From Melastoma dodecandrum (taxonomy: Eukaryota; Streptophyta; Magnoliopsida; Myrtales; Melastomataceae), in NCBI GenBank assembly GCA_029817715.1, contig JARUPY010000321.1, positions 558,001 through 622,000 on the forward strand: 64,000 nucleotides of DNA, given 5' to 3'. This document shows, piece after piece, positions 57,630 through 64,000 of the stretch (positions within the stretch are counted from its first letter, which is position 1; each line of letters opens with the position of its first letter). The position numbers and the translations under genes were made by a program. Under the pieces are notes generated by a model. It worked only from the letters and a program-made list of their open reading frames with translations, made no database searches and was not told where the DNA came from.

Positions 57630-58196
57630 TGTCGTGGGTGGATCCCGTTTTCGGTTCCATTTAAAATGAATATCCTCCCTTGACGATAAGGCTTCAGATT
57701 TTGAAAACGTGTCGGAGTAGACACTAACCTATTTTAAGTTCAGGTTAGAAAAACTATGGAGATTACTAAATCGCATGCATCACAAAGAAAAAGAAAGCCT
57801 TTATCATGTGTTTCCGATGTCTGAATTTATTTGAGCTCGGTTTTAAAAAAAGAGATTGCTTGACATTAGAAATGATCTTGAGCTCAATAATGCTTAAAAT
57901 GTCTTTGTGAATAATTTTTATGAAAATATTTTTTATAAAAATTGATTTCGGGCAAACAAGCAACATAGATTTATTAATGCCTTTAACAGTTTCTAAGTCA
58001 AAATGAATTCCAGGGAGAACAGGGTATTTGTACCATTTCTCGCTCTCTATAGAACGCCCCCGTTAGCATTTATACCTCACGGTGCCGTTTTAGAATAGGT
58101 TTACGGCGAACCTGGTGAGTTGTTAATGCCGTACGTTGGTGGGTGCGAAGCAGTCTTCAGAGGGACTTGATCTTCGAGAATTCAAATAATCCCTCA
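57630..58196 (-). repeat. 5' LTR of the non-autonomous Tat-like element
   Basis: 567 bp, starting TGAGGGATTATTTG (minus strand, 58196) and ending CGACA at 57630. Confidence 0.85.
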
Positions 58197-58772
58197 AATT
58201 TATCTATAACTTTGTTTTTTTTTGAATGCGTTGAATGGGGTGCGTGCCTTGGTTGTCCGCAGGACACTACCCCTTAGAATACCTGCATAAAATCGAATAA
58301 ACGAAGTAAAATGTTCGAGAATTGGTTTGAAATGGGATTAATTATAACATTGCAGGAGTTATTTTGACGAAAGATATTTTGCAGTAAATCCCCATGCTCA
58401 CAACTACAACTAACATGAATATCAATAGGTAACGATTAAAGTCACTGCATGTTAAAAGGCAATTGAAAAGAAATAAGTCGAAATTTTTTTTTTAAGAAAA
58501 TGAATTTTAAAATATTGTAAAAAGCTTTGAAAGTGTGGAAGAAATAATTAAAACAAGTTTTTTTTTAAAAGCCATACCATGAACACCCACGGGTGATAAA
58601 TGTCATGTGATAAATTAAGTTAAACTCTAAAATAGAAGCATAATTGGACAAAATGGAATGAGATTAACGCGTCAAATAGGTCCGTTCAATTAAAAGAATA
58701 AAATCTTGATTTGAGGCACGCATACAATGTAACTAAAAGAAAAAAGACAAACGAACAAAAGTTAAAACATTA

Positions 58773-60200
58773 CCTTTGGGGGTCAGGGGACAGAGGCAGG
58801 CCTCGAGCACAGGGAACCAGGCGACTGACGTAGTGCAAGGAGCAGGAATACGCTGGGATTTGAGGCTTCGAATCGGAGATGCCGGGAAGGAAGCCGGCGG
58901 TCGGATTTTGGCCGTCGCGGCCAGACCTGGACAACGGGACTTGGAGTCGGTGTCCGCTGAAGATGTGGGCTGGAATCAGGGGTCGGCCGTGGTGAGGAGT
59001 TGCTTCTAGTTGTCGCTCTTGCTTGGGGGAGCCGCCGTCGGCGAAGATGGGTTGCTCGCTTATCTGGTTTTTGTGGGTTTGGAGCTACGAGGATGGCCTT
59101 CGATTACTGTTCCAATGATATCTCCGCTTTCTTAGCCGAGCTATTGATGGACGCCGATACATCCTTGTCCGGCTCCTCTACTTGTAAGGTACCAAATCTT
59201 TTTCTTCTCTGAATCCACGTAGCTCTATAGCATCACGGCATGGAAGTGTATGACCTGCATCATCGTTGACCATATATACTGAGATGCATTAAGTCGCATA
59301 TGTTGGTTGAGTTGAAAGAAATTCTTACATCATTGTCTATCCATCTATTAGTTTTGAGAGACAGCATGGCATGCCTATTAATGTTGACGGATTCCGTCAT
59401 ACAAAGACATTCACTGCATAATAAAGGAACAATCAAAGTTACATACCCGAAAGGTCAAAGTAAAGTAATATTCCAAGACATAAAGGCCCAGGACAGCGAC
59501 ACTAACCTATGATCCCACTCCTCATTCCAGGCATACTTTAGGATATTCCATTGAGCCAGCGTAAACGCTTTCAGCTCACTTACGGTGATATCCTCTATAA
59601 TGATATTTTGAAGTGCCTATAAACGAAAAATTACAACATCTATAATTCTTCATAGATGAACATAGCAGACTGAATGATCATGATCGACGCTTGATGTTTC
59701 CATTCAATAGTGCCACGTTGTTATACCTCAGGTATATTTGTGCGAAGACGCTTCTTTGTTCGCGTTACTAGTTTTGGTAGTACAAATGGGGAACTCTTGA
59801 AGGAGGAGGGTATCCTCTCTGACGTACGACGCGTCTGGACCTGCCTTGTGTTCAAAACATTTGTGGTAGACGATTGGCTTTCCTGGAACCCATAAGCAGA
59901 TTAATATTACAGTTAAAAAGATTTTGCATAGTTAATTATAAAATCCAGCACGATTCACCTTCATTTGAACTTCAGCTTCTTCTCCAATTTTCTCCTTCCC
60001 TTTATCTGTGGGAACAACTTTCTCTTCCTCTTGAACTGTAGCTGGATCTCCAATCTTCTCCTTTCCATTAGCTGTGGGAACTTCCTCTTCATCTTGAACT
60101 GCAGCTCATTCTCCAAACTTCTCATTGCCTTTCTTCCGCATCAGTAAAGACGCGACACCTTCCTCGGACTTAGTCATTTGAAATTCAGATTCAGACTTTG
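58773..60200 (-). pseudogene. Degenerate minus-strand gene fragment, unknown
   Basis: On the minus strand, 60130-59955 encodes a repeated acidic-basic peptide (VQDEEEVPTANGKEKIGD and relatives, three units of 63-66 bp). A TRRTSERIPSSFKSSPFV-like tail follows near 59830. A GC-rich segment (58773-59100) then ends at a donor-like CAAAG followed by GTAATG. Stops break the frame. The style resembles transposon-associated Ulp1/DUF1985 reading frames, but no catalytic motif is visible, so that is only a suggestion. Confidence 0.3.
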
Positions 60201-61355
60201 ATCAAGTTCAGTCCTTTCTTCGAACAAACTTCGTTTCTCGCCCTTCTTGTTCCTAAAGTCACGAACTCTCCTTCATCGGTACGAGGTTCACAAGTGATGG
60301 CTTCCCGAACGACGATGTCAGACCATGTTCAATTTGGCCAGTACCATAAAATCGTTGATCGATGAGTGGTCATTCCCGTTTCTGACTGCGATCCTCCACT
60401 GTTGACTTTGGGTCCTCTGCTCCCACCGTCTGCTTTCAGGGAGCATGAGATTCTGCAAACTTATGTTCCGACTTCGCTGACCATTCTAATATGCTGTCTT
60501 GATTTTTGTGCTCATGTGTGAAACATTTTCGTCTTTTCCCAAGAAAGAGTGTATTATTTACTTTCCTTTTTGAACAGCTTTAATGTTGTACATTAAGGCT
60601 GCGAAGATTTCTGAAAATGTTGATTTCCTAGATTCTCAAGCTTTCATACTATTCCTTCACGAGGTTCATGAGCCCGTCCTTGATTGCATTCTTCTTCTTG
60701 GCTATAAATAGACTTGGTTTTCCTTCACAAACACTTGCATACTCACACCAACCATCGTGATGTTGTTTTCTTCTCTCAACATACTATTCTTTCTAAACTT
60801 TCTCTTGATTTCAAAAGCCTAAGTTCACAACCTTCTGTCCCTCGAAAGCCTAGGTTCACAACCTTTGGCGGTCACGCTGCTCATCGGCTTCGCCATTACC
60901 CTGTAAGTGGGTACCTTTCGAGGGACTCCCACAGCTTTTCATTCTCTTGCACTCAATTTGTGGGCAAGAGGGAATGAACTTGAGCGCGCTCTTCTGCTTT
61001 GCCTCCCTGGTGCGTCGTACCTCAGCTCTTCCTTCCCGAAGGGTGACCTTGAAGAGGGAAAGAGACAAGTATCATGCGCCGAGGAGTTAGCTTGCTAGAT
61101 AGCTCGAGGAGATGGGGGAATTCGTGGTGGCCACCCTTCTTCTGCGCTTCTCTCTTTCGAGTCTGGGTGCTGGTAGAACTCGGTCCTACGGAGAGAAATG
61201 CTTGTTCACTGTATTGGTCCATAGGGTGGACAGATTTGACTAGCCGAAACATGATTATCAACATGTTTTAGGAACTAATCTTTATGTATTTAGTTTATAT
61301 GTTATCCTTTCGATGATTGTACTAATGTAATAGATTTTATTTCTAAAGAAACGTC
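60201..61355 (+). other. LTR-like sequence with TATA box, unassigned
   Basis: GGCTATAAATAG (60700-60711) is a strong plus-strand TATA-like motif, followed by CTTCACAAACACTTGCATA-type leader text. A duplicated AAAGCCTAAGTTCACAACCTT-like line follows (about 60818 and 60847). It may be a plus-oriented LTR next to the minus-strand Tat pol. No gene supported. Confidence 0.35.
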
Positions 61356-64000
61356 TTAGTCTTCCAACTGCATCCATAAGCTCAGGAACGTCTTCTTTAG
61401 AATTTCTTTGTGAGTTTCCCAAATGGTTGGCTTGTAAGGTTTCAGATATTTCCCATTAATTTTCAATTCGTGAAAACGACCTTCAAGGTCAGCTAAACAA
61501 TATTCGTTATTGGGGAACGCATCTTTAAGTCTAAACAAACCTTCCCAATTAGGTGACCATATCCCAAAGAAATAATCTCGAGTGCTTACTGGGAGAATCA
61601 TTTTTCATACAAGCTCGCCTTCCTTAAAGCTTTTGGAATGAACTCTTTTGTTATAATGTCTCGTCATTCTCCTTTTTTAAACTTCCATTCTGTTTGCTGG
61701 TTTTGTGCGCAAACTCTCGAGGTGTTCATTGTCTCGAGGAACTTCCTCTTCTTGACCCAGATCCTGGTTTGCTTGATTGACTCGAAAATATTTATACTTT
61801 ACCTCAATGGGAACAATGGCTTCTTGCCTATACACCAAGTTATAAGGTGCTTCACTAGTGCTGTCCCTTTTGGTGACTCTTATACCCCATAACGTCTCGA
61901 GGAGTATTTCATGCCACCTCCTAGTGTTTTCAATCATTCTTCTGATTACACTTTTAATAAGTTTGTTAGTAGATTCTGCTTGTCCTTTGGACTACGATAA
62001 TATGGTGAGGAATTATTGATGATGAAGCCAAACTCTCTCGAGAACGCCTGCATATGTTCCCCTTTAAACACAGTTCCATTATCCACAACGAAAGATAATG
62101 TTCGTCTTAATGAACACGATGATCTCCTTCTAACCGATTTTCTGATAAGCTTTGGCTTCTACCCACTTGGTAAAGTAATCTGTAGCTACCAATATATAGG
62201 CGTTCCCTTTACTCGAATGGGGTCTGATTTCTCCGATTATATCCAGAGTCCAAGACTTAAATGATTTATCGGATTTAATTCTATCACCGGGGCTCGAGTT
62301 ATAGGCCGAAACTTCTGACATTTTCTACAACCCTTAACCATCTCGATGCAATTTTTCTTCATGGACGGCCAATAAAATCCATGCCTTTAGATCATCCAGT
62401 ACATCTTCAATCATGACTAGTGAGTTCCACATAACCCTTCATGGGTCTCCAACATAATTGGTATTGCTTCATCCAGGTCGACACATCTCAACAAAACCCC
62501 TTCTTTGGTTTTCCTGTACAAAAGACTATCTAGGAGCACATATTGTATGGCTGAAAGTTTAATTTTTCTCTCGACCTGTGAATTAGGATTTTCTAATAAT
62601 TCAATACAACGTACCCGACAGTCTTGGTCTGCTTTCATGACGTCTTTCTTATGATTAAAGGTGAAATCACCCACTTTTTCCTCAATAATAGGCGAACTAA
62701 TCTCGGGGATTATCCCACCTATTTCTCTTTGTAATGCGTCAGTTGATATGTACCCAGATGTCAATTGAGCCAACGAATTGGCGATTGCATTATCCCCTCG
62801 ACCTACATGCTCTAGAGTAAGTTGTTGGAACTTTTTAATTAGCTGTTGGGACAATATTTCTTTAACTCTTGAGTGTGGCAGAAACTCAACCCATTCAGTT
62901 GATTTACCACTAGCTGTGTATCGCCTTGATCGACACAATTTTTGCTCCGCTCTCGTGTAAAGTTTGTAACGCAACAATGAGTGCGCTATACTCTTTAGCG
63001 TTATTAGTTGCATGCTTGATGAATTCAAAAGCGAATTTAGCCTCATGTCCTACTGATGACTTTATCCCAATTCAAATCCCAGCTCTAGACCTTGTTGATG
63101 ATCGATCAAACGAGGCTTTCCAAAGTTCCCGTATCTCTTCTTCTATGTCTACCGAGGTCTCACTAGAGTATTCTACTAAGAAGTAGAAGTTGTCATTTAA
63201 CAGCCTTTTAAGGTTTGAATTTCAAGTCATATGTCGAGAGCACTAGACTCGACATGGTAATTCCCCCATTAAATAAAGGGCTCTCGAAGAACCTTTTTAG
63301 TACTTGTGCTTCACATGTATTTCGCTACTCTCGATGTAGTGCCTTAACTTCGTCACTGCATAGTACACTGAGAGACAAAGCCTTTCAGAAGCTATATAAC
63401 TTATCTCAGCAGGATTCAAGAGTCGAGACAGATAAAACACGGCTCTTTCCCTTTTCTGATCATCTTCCTGCGCCAAGAGCGCACCTATCGTGGTGGCGGT
63501 CGCAGCTACATACAAAACAAAAGGCTTCCCGAGTTGAGGAGAGGCTAAAACTGGAGGCTTCACTAAATAGCCTTTCATGATTTTAAACACTCGCTCATGG
63601 TCGTCTGTCCAAGTGTATCTATTCTTTCCCCTCAGTAATGTGGAGAAAGCCTCCACTTTTCCTGCTAGATTGTCGATGAATATTCGCAAATAGTTTACTC
63701 GTCCAAGGAAAGCTTGTAGCTCTTTCTTATTCTTGGGGGTTGCAATTCTTGTATTGTCTTGATTTTCCCTGGCTCAATCTGGATCCATTTCTGATGTACC
63801 ATGAACCCAAGGAATTGTCCAGCTTGAACTCTGAATGCACATTTTAAAGAATTTATGGTGCTTTCTCATCTGAATAAATGCAGCTCGAAGATCTTCCACA
63901 TGTGAATAATTCTTTCTCGACTTTACAACTATATCGTCAATGTAGACTTCCATAGTTTTCGCTATTAAGGTATCGAATATAGCGTTCATGCCTCTCTGAT
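61356..64000 (-). pseudogene. pol: Tat-type gypsy pol (RT-RNH-aRNH-INT), runs off edge
   Basis: Minus strand, right to left. RT carries the intact catalytic motif EVYIDDIVVKS (about 63951-63919), then a frameshift into KCAFRVQAGQFLGF. RNase H has FVLYVAATATTIGALLAQED (63520s). A second, archaeal-type RNase H lies at about 63160-62760 (WKASFDRSSTRSRAG, TNNAKEYSALIVALQTLHESGAK, EHVGRGDNAIANSLAQLTS). Integrase has WTLDIIGEIRPHSSKGNAYI, DNGTVFKGEHMQAF, REFGFIINNSSPYY and an EAPYNLVYRQEAIVPIEVK C-terminus. The final WSPNWEGLFRLKDAF/HELKINGKYLKPY block ends near 61356. The double RNase H marks the Tat lineage. Several stops and frameshifts make it non-functional. Confidence 0.88.

Larger units (their letters stand above)
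54951..58196 (-). mobile_element. Non-autonomous Tat/Ogre-like LTR element
   Basis: Paired LTRs at 54951-55541 and 57630-58196 flank about 2.1 kb without recognisable gag or pol. On the minus strand the 5' LTR ends CGACA at 57630, followed after three bases by TTGGCGACTCCACTGGG, a primer-binding site of Tat/Ogre type. Flanks read AATAT on the left and AATTT on the right, a possible imperfect target duplication. Internal sequence includes CTTGCCCCAGT-like text. This is a LARD-like derivative. Confidence 0.75.

Noticed and set aside
55112..57966. Two similar 66-codon minus-strand frames (55112-55312 and 57766-57966)
   Set aside because: They are the same part of the two LTRs of one element, not genes.

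Overview
The window is nuclear DNA of a flowering plant, most likely a eudicot. Three things point there: a B2-type cyclin split by many small GT-AG introns, a tandem pair of plant-type cis-prenyltransferases, and a dense, nested load of plant retrotransposons (Ty1/copia, Ty3/gypsy, Tat/Ogre-like) with MULE and hAT debris. I cannot name the species from sequence alone.

Layout: 1-2115 is the minus-strand cyclin gene, which runs off the left edge; two MSA-like G2/M elements lie about 175-200 bp upstream. 2116-4832 is AT-rich and geneless. 4842-5674 is a small foldback MULE-like element with a 9-bp target duplication. 5744-12919 is retrotransposon debris: a copia LTR with a nine-unit 44-bp array, a Tat-like LTR, and a copia fragment with an uninterrupted gag reading frame. 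16565-17398 is an intact single-finger C2H2 gene with a C-terminal EAR-like motif. It sits in a tandem duplication: 16731-20101 is repeated at 20099-22904, and the second copy has lost the finger. About 24590-30850 is a decayed minus-strand gypsy element that holds a plus-strand Tat-like fragment and, apparently, a diverged array of ~190-bp repeats. 31730-32614 and 35919-36758 are the two minus-strand cis-prenyltransferase genes, separated in part by a palindrome-rich AT block. 38322-44137 is a gypsy element with both LTRs, a pol region full of stops, and a solo-LTR-like insertion in its left LTR. 44327-50400 holds two more copia LTRs. 50750-52130 is a minus-strand hAT transposase relic. 54951-58196 is a 3.2-kb non-autonomous Tat-like element with paired LTRs. 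61356-64000 is the 3' two-thirds of a Tat-type pol on the minus strand, running off the right edge.

Only four host genes can be defended: the cyclin (partial), the C2H2 gene and the two cis-prenyltransferases. They do not form a pathway. The cyclin acts in G2/M control, the C2H2 protein is probably a transcriptional repressor, and the prenyltransferases act in polyprenol or dolichol synthesis. E2F- and MSA-like motifs upstream of the C2H2 gene hint that it may be cell-cycle regulated as well. I found no new enzymatic system. The most informative structures are the foldback element, the microhomology-edged duplication and deletion at the C2H2 locus, the 44-bp hairpin array, the palindrome block and the indels in the prenyltransferase pair. 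Exon borders come from reading splice sites and frame by eye, and identity statements are visual estimates.
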